The notes: generated from the letters alone by a model not told the origin. 53,426 nucleotides of DNA from Mycolicibacter engbaekii (GCF_002101585.1 NZ_LQOT01000032.1:1-53426); one strand, 5' to 3'. Counted from the first letter of the stretch, positions 27,354 to 36,900 are shown. Numbers and translations are program-made.

Positions 27354-28130
27354 GTGCGACTGACCGTGCTCGGCTGCTCCGGCAGTGTGGTGGGTCCGGA
27401 CTCGCCGGCATCGGGTTACCTGTTGCAGGCGCCGGACACGCCGCCGCTGGTGATCGACTTCGGCGGCGGGGTGCTGGGCGCCCTGCAGCGCCATGTCGAC
27501 CCCGGGTCGGTGCACGTGCTGTTGTCGCATCTGCATGCCGACCACTGCCTGGATCTGCCGGGCCTGTTCGTCTGGCGCCGGTACCACCCCTCGGTGGCGG
27601 CCAAGCCGTTCGACAAGGGTTTGCTCTACGGCCCCAGTGACACCTGGTCGCGGATGGGTGCCGCGTCCTCGCCCTATGGCGGTGAGATCGACGACATCAC
27701 CGACATCTTCGACGTGCGCGCCTGGGCGGACGGCGAGCCCGTCACCTTCGGCGCGCTGACCGTGGTGCCCGGCCTGGTCTCGCATCCCACCGAGTCCTAC
27801 GGCATGCGGATCACCGACCCCTCCGGCGCGACCCTGGTCTACAGCGCCGACACCGGTTTCTGCGACGAGGTGATCGAGTTGGCGCGCGGCGCCGATGTGT
27901 TCTTGTGCGAGGCGTCGTGGACCCATGAGGCCAACCGCCCGCCCAACCTGCACCTGTCGGGAACCGATGCCGGGCGTACCGCGGCGGCCGCCGGAGTGGG
28001 GCAGCTGCTGCTGACCCACATCCCGCCCTGGACCGCGCGCGAGGACGTGATCCGGGAGGCGAAGGCCGAATTCGACGGCCCGGTGCACGCCGTGGTGTGC
28101 GACGAGTCGTTCGACATCACCAAGGGCTGA
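27354..28130 (+). CDS. Metallo-beta-lactamase-fold cAMP phosphodiesterase homologue (Rv1339 type)
   Basis: 258 residues. The zinc motif HLHADH gives His59, His61, Asp63 and His64, and later conserved histidines occur in GLVSHPTES and the C-terminal LLTHIPPW. The M. tuberculosis homologue Rv1339 has been described as an atypical cAMP phosphodiesterase whose activity alters antibiotic tolerance; transfer of that role is by homology. It would balance the cyclase encoded at 4829-6433. GTG at 27354 (GTGCGACTGACC), 80 bp after murI. Confidence 0.85.
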   Translation: MRLTVLGCSGSVVGPDSPASGYLLQAPDTPPLVIDFGGGVLGALQRHVDPGSVHVLLSHLHADHCLDLPGLFVWRRYHPSVAAKPFDKGLLYGPSDTWSRMGAASSPYGGEIDDITDIFDVRAWADGEPVTFGALTVVPGLVSHPTESYGMRITDPSGATLVYSADTGFCDEVIELARGADVFLCEASWTHEANRPPNLHLSGTDAGRTAAAAGVGQLLLTHIPPWTAREDVIREAKAEFDGPVHAVVCDESFDITKG

Positions 28131-28151
28131 TCCCGCCCAGAGTCCCGCGCC

Positions 28152-28247
28152 GACCCGCTGCGCCCGGCTCCGCCGCGCTGGCGGTCCCCGCGGTGTTCGA
28201 CTGCGGTGACCCGCTGCGCCCGGCTCCGCCGCGCTGGCGGTCCCCGC
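28152..28247. repeat. 40-bp perfect direct repeat upstream of rph
   Basis: A 40-base sequence (28152-28191, starting GACCCGCTGCGCCC) recurs exactly at 28208-28247, a 56-bp period, filling the space between the phosphodiesterase gene and rph. The unit contains imperfect internal symmetry (CCGGCTCCGCC / GGCGG). It may be a copy of a dispersed mycobacterial intergenic repeat; only a genome search could tell. The second copy ends 13 bases before the rph start, so it lies in the leader or promoter. Confidence 0.85.
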
Positions 28248-28260
28248 TAGGGTTGTTCGC

Positions 28261-29040
<780 letters not shown>

Positions 29041-29044
29041 CCGC

Positions 29045-29653
29045 ATGAGGCGACTGCTGGTGGCCAGCCGCAACCGCAAGAAGCTGGCCGAGCTGAGTCG
29101 GGTGCTCGAGCACGCCGGTCTGTCGGGGCTGCAACCGGTCTCGCTCGACGATGTCGCGCCGTACCCGGAAGCCCCGGAAACCGCCGCGACGTTCGAGGGC
29201 AACGCCCTGGCCAAAGCCCGCGACGGCTATAACGCCACAGGATTGCCTTGCGTCGCAGACGATTCCGGTCTGACCGTCGAAGCGCTCAACGGGATGCCGG
29301 GAGTGCTGTCGGCACGCTGGTCGGGTAGCCACGGCGACGACGCGGCCAACACCGCGTTGCTGCTGGCGCAGCTGCGCGACGTGCCCGACGAGCGGCGCGG
29401 CGCGGCGTTCGTGTCCGCGTGCGCACTGGTCTGGGGCGACGGCCCTGAGCACGAGCTGGTGGTGCGCGGGCAGTGGGCGGGCAGCATCGCTCGGGAACCG
29501 CACGGCCAGGGTGGATTCGGCTACGACCCGGTGTTCATCCCGGCGGGCGGCGACCGCACCGCCGCGCAGTTGAGCCCAGCCGAAAAAGACGCGGAGTCAC
29601 ATCGCGGCCGGGCTCTGGAGCTGCTGTTGCCGGCGTTGCGTTCGCTGGCCTAG
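29045..29653 (+). CDS. rdgB: Non-canonical purine NTP pyrophosphatase (RdgB/HAM1)
   Basis: 202 residues. It hydrolyses dITP, ITP and XTP to keep damaged purines out of nucleic acids. Family blocks: LLVASRNRKKLAEL at the N-terminus, TFEGNALAKA, VADDSGLTVEAL, and QGGFGYDPVF near the C-terminus. The TAG stop at 29651-29653 is inside the 6-bp target duplication of the downstream insertion sequence, yet the frame and stop are unchanged. Confidence 0.94.
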   Translation: MRRLLVASRNRKKLAELSRVLEHAGLSGLQPVSLDDVAPYPEAPETAATFEGNALAKARDGYNATGLPCVADDSGLTVEALNGMPGVLSARWSGSHGDDAANTALLLAQLRDVPDERRGAAFVSACALVWGDGPEHELVVRGQWAGSIAREPHGQGGFGYDPVFIPAGGDRTAAQLSPAEKDAESHRGRALELLLPALRSLA

Positions 29654-29654
29654 T
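29649..29654. repeat. Target-site duplication, left copy (CCTAGT)
   Basis: Direct repeat CCTAGT immediately before the left terminal repeat; it includes the rdgB stop codon TAG. Identical to the right copy at 30745-30750. Confidence 0.9.
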
Positions 29655-30744
29655 TGTACTGACCACGGACGTTAGGTACGGCGTGGTGTCGTGACATGAC
29701 GAAGACCTCCGAGTGGAGTGCGAGCTGTCTAGGAACGCTCCCCACCCTCGGAGGTCTTCGTGTCCCACCGTAATGCCCCATTGTCAGAAACCGGCCGCCT
29801 GCGACTGGCTCGTTGTGTTGTCGAGGAAGGGTGGTCGCTGCGTCGGGCCGCTGAGCGGTTTCAGGTCGCCGTCACCACGGCCCAGCGGTGGGCCTCTCGG
29901 TATCGCGAACTTGGACCGGCCGGCATGACTGACCGCAGCTCACGGCCGCATCACAGCCCCAATCAGACGCCCACCCGTACCGAACGACGGATCATCAAGG
30001 TGCGGGTCATCCGTCGCTGGGGCCCCGCCCAAATCGGCTATCTGCTGGGTATTCACCCCTCGACGGTGCACCGGGTGCTGACCCGCTACGGGGTTGCCCG
30101 ACTGCGTTGGCTCGACCGTGCCACCGGCCGGGTCATTCGCCGCATCGAATCCGCAGCGCCCGGCGATCTGGTCCATGTCGATGTCAAGAAGCTCGGCAAG
30201 GTCCCCGCCGGCGGCGGCTGGCGGATGCTCGGCCGTACCACAGGCGGCCACAACGCCAGCATGGACAAGAGCAGCGGAGTCTTCAACAAGTACCGCCAGC
30301 CGCTGCGCGGTTACCACTTTCTGCATACCGCGATCGACGGTCACTCTCGACTGGTCTACAGCGAGATCCTCGCCGATGAACGCAAAGAGACTGCGGCGGC
30401 GTTCTGGGCACGCGCCAACACCTGGTTCAAGCAGTGCGGGATCACGGTCCAAAAAGTATTGACCGACAACGGCTCTTGCTACCGGTCTCACACCTTTCGC
30501 GACGCGCTCGGCGATATCGAACACCGCCGCACCAGGCCCTATCGACCTCAGACCAACGGCAAGGTGGAACGCTTCCACCGCACCCTGGCCGATGAATGGG
30601 CCTATGCGCGCCTCTACACCAGCGACGCCGAGCGCTGCGTCGAATACCCCCGCTGGCTACACACCTACAATCACCATCGCGGCCACACCGCGCTCGGAGG
30701 CCAGCCACCCGCCACCCGCGTACCTAACCTCTCAGGTCAGTACA
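29655..30744 (+). mobile_element. IS481-family insertion sequence, complete, 1090 bp
   Basis: Terminal inverted repeats of 26 bp (29655-29680 and 30719-30744) match at 22 positions: TGTACTGACC and GTTAGGTACG are identical, with four mismatches in the middle six. Both ends are TGT...ACA as in IS481. A perfect 6-bp target duplication CCTAGT flanks it (29649-29654, 30745-30750), fitting the NCTAGN target I recall for Bordetella IS481. One transposase fills the element. It sits between rdgB and the convergent DUF3817 gene, disrupting neither. Intact ends and duplication indicate fairly recent insertion. Confidence 0.93.
29700..29760 (+). promoter_or_regulatory. Inverted repeat that can hide the transposase ribosome binding site
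   Basis: CGAAGACCTCCGAG (29700-29713) is the exact reverse complement of CTCGGAGGTCTTCG (29747-29760). The second arm contains the Shine-Dalgarno GGAGG (29750-29754) and the first base of the GTG start (29760). RNA that enters from rph-rdgB would contain both arms and fold into a 14-bp stem that blocks translation; a transcript starting inside the 33-nt loop would not. IS10 and IS50 protect themselves from read-through in this way. Confidence 0.75.
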
Positions 30745-30749
30745 CCTAG
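29760..30749 (+). CDS. IS481-family transposase
   Basis: 329 residues. The N-terminal ~120 residues hold helix-turn-helix segments (EEGWSLRRAAERFQVAVTTAQRWASRY; GPAQIGYLLGIHPSTVHRVL). The RNase H-like catalytic core has the DDE acidic residues at about Asp141 (HVDVKKLG), Asp236 (LTDNGSCY) and Glu270 (NGKVERFHRTL). GGAGG lies five bases before the GTG start. The reading frame runs through the right inverted repeat and stops at the TAG in the flanking target copy, five bases outside the element. Confidence 0.94.
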   Translation: MSHRNAPLSETGRLRLARCVVEEGWSLRRAAERFQVAVTTAQRWASRYRELGPAGMTDRSSRPHHSPNQTPTRTERRIIKVRVIRRWGPAQIGYLLGIHPSTVHRVLTRYGVARLRWLDRATGRVIRRIESAAPGDLVHVDVKKLGKVPAGGGWRMLGRTTGGHNASMDKSSGVFNKYRQPLRGYHFLHTAIDGHSRLVYSEILADERKETAAAFWARANTWFKQCGITVQKVLTDNGSCYRSHTFRDALGDIEHRRTRPYRPQTNGKVERFHRTLADEWAYARLYTSDAERCVEYPRWLHTYNHHRGHTALGGQPPATRVPNLSGQYT

Positions 30750-30750
30750 T
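30745..30750. repeat. Target-site duplication, right copy (CCTAGT)
   Basis: Direct repeat CCTAGT immediately after the right terminal repeat. Its TAG (30747-30749) is the stop codon of the transposase, so the element borrows its stop from the target site. Confidence 0.9.
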
Positions 30751-30761
30751 ACCGCGGGCCC

Positions 30762-31103
30762 TCAGAGGCCGAACTGCGCCTTGACGTTACGGGTCTGGAA
30801 ATGCTCGACGATGACGCCCAGCAACGGAATGGTGCCGGCCAGCAGCACACCCACGGTCTTGCCCAGCGGCCAGCGAACCTTGACCGCCAGGTTGAAAGTG
30901 GCCAGCAGGTAGGCGAAATACACCCAGCCGTGCACCACACCGATCCAGATGGGCGGGTTGTCGACCTTGACCACGTAGCGGACCACGATCTCGTAGCACA
31001 GCGCGATCAGCCAGATGCCCGTTGTCCACGCCAGCACCCGGTAGGGCAACAGTGCGCTGCGGACCTTCTCGGCAGGGGCGGCCTTGGCGGGTGTGCCGGT
31101 CAT
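30762..31103 (-). CDS. DUF3817 integral membrane protein (Rv1342c type)
   Basis: 113 residues with three predicted membrane segments (about 22-45, 55-72, 80-100). DUF3817 motifs: YRVLAWTTGIWLIALCYEIVVRY and VHGWVYFAYLLATFNLAVK. Function unknown; it resembles YdzA-like small membrane proteins. The ATG overlaps the stop of the upstream gene by 4 bases, so they are coupled. The insertion sequence ends 12-17 bases past its stop codon. Confidence 0.85.
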   Translation of the reverse strand: MTGTPAKAAPAEKVRSALLPYRVLAWTTGIWLIALCYEIVVRYVVKVDNPPIWIGVVHGWVYFAYLLATFNLAVKVRWPLGKTVGVLLAGTIPLLGVIVEHFQTRNVKAQFGL

Positions 31104-31474
31104 GCGGTGTTCCTGTTCTCTTGTTTCGTCGTGCTGAGTTCGGCCAGATATGCGTTGTACTCGCGAAGCTCGGGATCATCGGTCGGGGTGGCGGCGGGCG
31201 CCGGACGCTCGGGCAGCAACCCGGCCGGAATCTCGGTCACCGCGTCGGCCGGGTGCAGCTCCGGCGGTTCTTCCTCGTAGCGGACGAACTTGCGGTAGGC
31301 GTACACGCAGAACCAGGCGAACAGCGGCCACTGCAGCGCATAGCCGAGATTCTGGAAGTTCCCGTTGACCTCTTGGAAACGGGTCCACTGCCACCAGCCC
31401 AGCGCCAGACACGCGCAGGCGGCGACGATCACCAGCACGACCAGTGCCGGTCTCCGACGCCGTGTAGTGGACAC
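31100..31474 (-). CDS. lprD: Membrane-anchored protein (Rv1343c/LprD type)
   Basis: 124 residues. Two hydrophobic segments: residues 9-27 (ALVVLVIVAACACLALGWW) and about 45-60 (LQWPLFAWFCVYAYRKF), followed by an acidic, proline-rich cytoplasmic tail. The AACACLA stretch resembles a lipobox, hence the lipoprotein label of the M. tuberculosis homologue, but an ordinary membrane anchor is equally plausible. Function unknown. First gene of a two-gene operon with the DUF3817 gene. In M. tuberculosis the next genes are mbtL/mbtM-type mycobactin genes; here a tRNA and the fas block follow. Confidence 0.75.
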   Translation of the reverse strand: MSTTRRRRPALVVLVIVAACACLALGWWQWTRFQEVNGNFQNLGYALQWPLFAWFCVYAYRKFVRYEEEPPELHPADAVTEIPAGLLPERPAPAATPTDDPELREYNAYLAELSTTKQENRNTA

Positions 31475-31570
31475 CCCTTGACCGTACCGCCTGCGTCGGC
31501 GGGTGCAGGCGGCCCCAAGGCGGTTCGCGTTGGGGGAAGCTCCGCGGGCGACGTACGATGACGTGCGCTT

Positions 31571-31657
31571 GCGGGCGTGGTGGAATTGGCAGACACCCGG
31601 GTTTTAGGTGCCCGTGCTCGAAAGAGCGTGAGGGTTCGAGTCCCTCCGCCCGCACCA
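31571..31657 (+). tRNA. tRNA-Leu (anticodon UAG), CCA encoded
   Basis: 87 nt. Acceptor arms GCGGGCG and CGCCCGC pair fully, and the gene ends ACCA. The long variable arm GTGCTCGAAAGAGCGT is typical of class II tRNA-Leu. Anticodon loop TTTAGGT gives UAG, reading CUA and other CUN codons. T arm GAGGGTTCGAGTCCCTC is canonical. Confidence 0.95.
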
Positions 31658-31742
31658 GTAAATCGGCGACAACACCCCTGTGCTCTCGGCCACATCGGTG
31701 CCACACTGGTTTTCTGGTCCCTGCATGGATTGGTGCGGCGTC

Positions 31743-32102
31743 ATGGGCAAAGGGTTGATTCCAGCCGTGTTCCTCGCGGTGCTCTCGTGCGCGGTGGCCT
31801 GGGCGCCCGCCGTATCGGCCGACCCTGAAGAGGATCAGGTCTTCTTCGACGAGCTGGTGCGCCAGGGGCTGAATTCCGACTACGACCGGCCGGTCTGCGG
31901 TCCCGTGTGCGAGCCGCTGCGCAACGTGTTGGTGCGGGAGGCCCACGAGGTCTGTGTGGGGCTCAGCGAAGCGCCCAAGCTGGTACCGGTGTCGGTCATC
32001 GCACACCTGAAAATGTCGCCGGGCTCCGCGCATCTGGTCATCAACGCGGCTCGGCAGGCGTACTGCCCGCAGTCGCCGGACCCGTACACGACACCGGCGT
32101 GA
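31743..32102 (+). CDS. Secreted DUF732 family protein
   Basis: 119 residues with a clear signal peptide (MGKGLIPAVFLAVLSCAVAWAP, cleavage near AVSA-DPEED). DUF732 is a small mycobacterial secreted family of unknown function. The mature part has four cysteines (CGPVC, EVC, YCP) likely forming two disulphides. The C-terminal HLKMSPGSAHLVINAARQAYCP is the family signature. ATG at 31743 chosen because it starts the signal peptide; in-frame ATGs upstream (e.g. 31725) are possible, and no strong ribosome binding site decides. Confidence 0.75.
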   Translation: MGKGLIPAVFLAVLSCAVAWAPAVSADPEEDQVFFDELVRQGLNSDYDRPVCGPVCEPLRNVLVREAHEVCVGLSEAPKLVPVSVIAHLKMSPGSAHLVINAARQAYCPQSPDPYTTPA

Positions 32103-32109
32103 TCCCCCG

Positions 32110-33414
32110 CTAGGGTGCGGCCGCCACGGGTATGTGAGCTTCGCCCAGGGGTTCGCTGTCGCGGACTTTGCGTGCGTAGATCACCACGGCCGCCGCCGAC
32201 ACCGCCCAGATGACGTACTGCACGGTCCAGGCCATCCGGAACGCCGTGAAGGAATAGCCGCCGGACATCGCGATCACCAGGCCCATCGCCTGCATGACCA
32301 GCAGCGTCGCGATGAAGCCGCCGGTGTTGACCATGCCCTGGGCGGTGCCCATGGCAGCCGGCGGGTTGTAGGTGCGGGCGAAGTCGAATGCCAGCATCGA
32401 CACCGGCTGGCCGGCCGAGATCACCAGGATCAGCACCACCAGCAACCAGTGCGGCGCGGGGTGCGGCAGCGCCAGTACCACCGTCCAGATCAACGCGATC
32501 AAGGCGATCGTCGCCAGCGCCACGCTGGACCGACGGTCGGGCCGGCGCGCCGACATGGTCCCCACCAACAGTCCGACCACCACGAAGGCCGCCACCGACA
32601 GCGTCAGCGCCGCCCCCGCCACGTCGCGCGAGAGGCCCTGCGCGGTGGTCAGGTAGGGCACGCCCCACATCAGAGCGAACACGCCGGGCGAGGACGAGTT
32701 GCCCATGTGGGTGAACAGGCCCAACTTGGTTCCCGGCCGCGACCAGACCGTCTTGACGTCGCTGAATGCCGACCGCAGCGGTCGCGCCTGCACGGCGGGC
32801 GGGGCCCCCGGCGGGGCGTCGCGGGCGACGGCGAGCGTCAGGGCCATGGCGAACAGGCCCAGGCCGGCCGCTGAGAGGTAGGCGGCGGTCCAGCCACCGT
32901 GCAGCAGGATTGCCAGGAACGGCACCGCCGACAGGAACTGGCCGAACTGACCGCAGATGCCGGTCAACTGAGTCAGCATCGGAACGCGCTCCGGTGCGAA
33001 CCAGTTGGGCAGCAGCCGGATGACCGAGATGAAGATGAACGAGTCGCCCAGGCCCACGACCCCGTATGCGCCGACCGCGATGGGCAGTGAATGGGTGAGC
33101 GACAAGGTGACCTGGGCGGCGGAGAGCACGGCCACGCCCGTGGCGATCATGGCTCGCGCGCCGAAGCGGTCGAGCAGCACGCCGGCCGGAATCTGCATGG
33201 CGGCGTAGACGATCAGCTGCACGATCACGAACGACGACAAGGTGGACGGCCCGGCGTGGAACCGTTCGGCGGCGTCGAGACCCGATACCCCGAAGGTGGT
33301 GCGGTCCAGCACGGCGACCAGATAGGACAGCAGGCCGGTGCCCCACACGATCCAGGGACGCAATCTGGGCCTGCCTTGTCTGTTAAGCGCTGGGACTCCG
33401 CAATGGTCGCACAC
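32110..33414 (-). CDS. Major facilitator superfamily transporter
   Basis: About 434 residues from the GTG at 33414, or 417 from a TTG at 33363 that falls just before LRPWIVWGTG. Twelve membrane segments are expected. The loop 2-3 signature is GVLLDRFGARAMIA, and GLGDSFIFISVIRLLPNWFAPERVPMLTQL resembles the proton-coupled organic-anion and nitrate/sugar-phosphate-type MFS subgroups. Substrate cannot be told. Neither start has a good ribosome binding site; the stop is firm. Gene converges on the DUF732 gene with 7 bases between stops and diverges from fas over about 500 bp. Confidence 0.85.
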   Translation of the reverse strand: MCDHCGVPALNRQGRPRLRPWIVWGTGLLSYLVAVLDRTTFGVSGLDAAERFHAGPSTLSSFVIVQLIVYAAMQIPAGVLLDRFGARAMIATGVAVLSAAQVTLSLTHSLPIAVGAYGVVGLGDSFIFISVIRLLPNWFAPERVPMLTQLTGICGQFGQFLSAVPFLAILLHGGWTAAYLSAAGLGLFAMALTLAVARDAPPGAPPAVQARPLRSAFSDVKTVWSRPGTKLGLFTHMGNSSSPGVFALMWGVPYLTTAQGLSRDVAGAALTLSVAAFVVVGLLVGTMSARRPDRRSSVALATIALIALIWTVVLALPHPAPHWLLVVLILVISAGQPVSMLAFDFARTYNPPAAMGTAQGMVNTGGFIATLLVMQAMGLVIAMSGGYSFTAFRMAWTVQYVIWAVSAAAVVIYARKVRDSEPLGEAHIPVAAAP

Positions 33415-33924
33415 GGTTTGGGTGCCGAAGCCGTCGGCGGACTCCGGCCGGCGACGGCATCCGGAGAACCGGTTCGGGTGTCGGGGGTCACCGGCGGCGC
33501 GACGCCGGCAGTCCAGCAAACTGGCCCCGCCCGCCGCCGCGGGGGGCCCGGGATTGCCGCGCCGGTTGTGGGCCTGAGCTGCAGCCGAGCCCGAAGCCGG
33601 TTGGCCTCGCTGATTCAAACATAACGATTAGATAACAATGCAGCCTTGATCAGCGCCGTTGTGGCTACTCGACCGTAACCCCACACATGCAGGACGTTTG
33701 TTCCGGAACGTTCCGGCCGTCACAGCGGGCCGTGATATCCGGGGCCGGGTTACCCGAGCGTAGAACTCGCCAGTAACCAATTTGCTGCGGAAACGGCACA
33801 GGTTCTTATGACACTCTTACAGCTGAGCGCGGCCGCGAACATGCGAGGGCCCGCGATTGGGCCGGCTATCCCGGCGGGCGTCGACGAAGACGCGACGTTA
33901 ACCAGGGCAGGGGAGATATATAAC
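33415..33924. promoter_or_regulatory. Long upstream region of fas with two dyad symmetries
   Basis: No gene is supported in these ~510 bases. Two dyads stand out: the perfect 14-bp palindrome CCGGAACGTTCCGG (33703-33716), and GGTTAC (33748-33753) with GTAACC (33773-33778) 19 bases apart. A possible promoter is TTGCTG (33782-33787) and TATGAC (33807-33812), with a rather long 19-bp spacer. AGGGGAG (33909-33915) is the likely fas ribosome binding site. In mycobacteria fas is activated by FasR at dyads in its promoter; assigning these to FasR is inference. An ATG at 33808 is in frame with fas and could in principle add 39 residues. Confidence 0.5.
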
Positions 33925-36900
33925 GTGACGATCCACGAACACGACCGGGTGTCCGCCGACGGATCGGGCTCTGGGCGGTTCCCCAGCGCCTCGTCCGCTC
34001 TGGTGGACCGGCTGACGGCCGGCGAGCCGTACGCGGTCGCTTTCGGTGGGCAGGGCAGCGCCTGGCTGGAGTCGCTCGAAGAGCTGGTCTCCTCCGCCGG
34101 GATCGAGACGGAGCTGGCCACCCTGGCCGGTGAGGCCGACCTGCTGCTCGAGCCGATCGCCAACGAACTCGTCGTGGTCCGGCCCATCGGCTTCGAGCCG
34201 CTGCAGTGGGTGCGGGCGCTGGCCGCCGAGGACCCGATCCCGTCGGCCAAGCAGCTGACCTCGGCTGCGGTGTCGGTGCCGGGCGTCCTGCTGACCCAGA
34301 TCGCCGCCATGCGCGCGCTGGAGCGCCAGGGTCTGGATCTGGCGGCAACCCCGCCGGTGGCCGCGGCCGGGCACTCGCAGGGCATCCTGGCCGTCGAGTC
34401 GCTGAAGGCCGGCGGCGCCAACGACGTGCAGCTGCTGGCGATCGCCCAACTGGTGGGCGCGGCCGGAACCCTGGTGGCCCGGCGTCGTGGCATCTCGGTG
34501 CTCGGTGACCGTCCGCCCATGGTGTCGATCACCAATGTCGACCCCGAGCGCATCAGCCAACTGCTCGACGAGTTCGCCCAGGATGTGCGCACGGTGCTGC
34601 CGCCGGTGCTGTCCATCCGCAACGGCCGGCGCGCGGTGGTCATCACCGGAACTCCCGAACAGCTCTCCCGTTTCGAGCTGTACTGCGAGCAGATCGCCGA
34701 CAAGGAGGCCGCCGAGCGTAAGAACAAACTGCGCGGCGGTGCGGTCTTCGCCCCGGTGTTCGAGCCGGTGCAGGTCGAAGTCGGATTCCACTCGCCGCGG
34801 CTGTCCGACGGCGTCGAGATCGTCGGTCAGTGGGCCGCCAGGGTGGGCCTCGACGTCGAGCTGACCCGTCAGCTGGCCAGTTCGATCCTGGTGGGCCAGG
34901 TCGACTGGGTCGACGAGGTCACCGCGCTGCACGAGGCGGGCGCCCGCTGGATCCTGGATCTGGGCCCCGGCGACATCCTGACCCGGCTGACCGCACCGGT
35001 GATCCGCGGCCTGGGCATCGGCATCGTGCCGGTCGCCACCCGCGGGGGACAGCGCAACCTGTTCACCATCGGCGCCGTGCCCGAGGTCGCCCGGCCCTGG
35101 ACCAGTTACGCACCCACCGTGGTCGCGCTTCCCGACGGCCGGGTCAAGCTCGAGACCAAGTTCACCCGGCTCACCGGCCGCTCGCCGATCCTGCTGGCCG
35201 GCATGACGCCGACCACCGTCGACGCCAAGATCGTCGCCGCGGCCGCCAACGCCGGGCACTGGGCGGAGTTGGCCGGCGGCGGGCAGGTCACCGAAGAGAT
35301 CTTCGACGACCGCGTTGCGCAGCTGACCGAGCTGCTCGAACCGGGCCGCACCGTGCAGTTCAACTCGCTGTTCCTGGACCCCTACCTGTGGAAGCTGCAG
35401 GTCGGCGGCAAGCGGCTGGTGCAGAAGGCGCGGCAGTCCGGCGCCCCGTTCGACGGCCTGGTGATCAGTGCCGGTATCCCCGAACTGGAAGAGGCCGTCG
35501 AGCTGATCGCCGAGCTCAACGACGCCGGCATCAGCCATGTCGTCTTCAAGCCCGGCACCGTCGAACAGATCCGGTCGGTGATTCGCATCGCCGCGGAGGC
35601 GCCCACCGCGCCGGTGATCGTGCACGTCGAGGGCGGCCGCGCCGGCGGTCACCACTCGTGGGAGGACCTCGACGACCTGCTGCTGGCGACCTACTCCGAG
35701 CTGCGTTCGCAGCCCAACATCACGCTGTGCGTCGGCGGCGGCATCGGCACCCCCGAGCAGGCCGCCGAGTACCTGTCCGGCCGGTGGTCGCAGCAGCACG
35801 GCTTCCCGCTGATGCCCGTCGACGGCATCCTGGTGGGCACCGCGGCGATGGCCACCAAGGAGGCCACCACCTCGCCGGCGGTCAAGCAGATGCTCGTCGA
35901 CACCGTGGGCACCGACCAGTGGATCGGCGCCGGCAAGGCCCAGGGCGGCATGGCTTCGTCGCGAAGCCAGCTCGGTGCCGACATTCACGAGATCGACAAC
36001 GTCGCCTCGCGTTGCGGCCGGCTGCTCGACGAAGTCGCCGGTGACGGCGAGGCCGTCGCCGCGCGCCGCGACGAGATCATCGCCGCGATGGCCGACACCG
36101 CCAAGCCCTACTTCGGCGATGTCGCCGAGATGACCTATGCGCAATGGCTGCGCCGGTATGTCGAGTTGGCAATCGGCGCAGGCGACTCCACCGCCGACAC
36201 CGCCTCGCCGGACAGCCCGTGGCTGGCCGACACCTGGCGCGAGCGGTTCGGCTCGATGTTGCAGCGCGCCGAAGCGCGGCTGCACGAGCTGGAGTCCGGG
36301 CCGATCGAGACCCTGTTCGCCGACACCCCGCAGGGTCAGGCGATCCTGGACCGCCCGGCCGAGGCCATCGAGGCGCTGGTGGCCCGCTACCCCGATGCCG
36401 AGACGGTCCGGCTGCACCCGGCCGACGCGCCGTTCTTCACCCAGCTGTGCAAGACCCCGGGCAAGCCGGTCAACTTCGTGCCGGTGATCGACAAGGACGT
36501 GCGCCGCTGGTGGCGCAGCGACTCGCTGTGGCAGGCGCATGACGCCCGCTACACCGCCGAGCAGGTCTGCATCATTCCGGGCACCGCGGCCGTCGCCGGG
36601 ATCACCCGCATCGACGAGCCGGTCGGTGAGCTGCTGGACCGCTTCGAGCAGGCCGCGGTCGACCAGGTGCTGGCCGCCGGCACGGAGCCGGTACCGGTCA
36701 GCGCGCGCCGGCGGGGGCGCACCGATGTCACCGGTGCGCTGGCCGTCGTGCTCGACGCTCCCGACGTGCTGTGGGCCGGACGCACCGCCACCAACCCGGT
36801 GCACCGGATCGCCGACCCCCACGAGTGGCAGGTGCACGAGAACCGCACCGCCAGCCACCCGTCCACCGGGGCGCGTCTGGAGGCCGTGTCGGAGTCCACC

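Noticed and set aside
28131..28260. CRISPR array from the repeated 40-mer near rph
   Set aside because: Only two copies, with a 16-base spacing, no cas genes, and both flank a normal gene start; this is a simple direct repeat.
29655..30744. The insertion sequence disrupting rdgB
   Set aside because: The left target copy keeps the original TAG, so rdgB ends at the same codon; no coding base is lost.
33808..33924. N-terminal extension of fas from the ATG at 33808
   Set aside because: The extra residues do not resemble the known mycobacterial Fas N-terminus, while GTG at 33925 reproduces MTIHEHDRVSAD. Kept only as a possibility in the findings.
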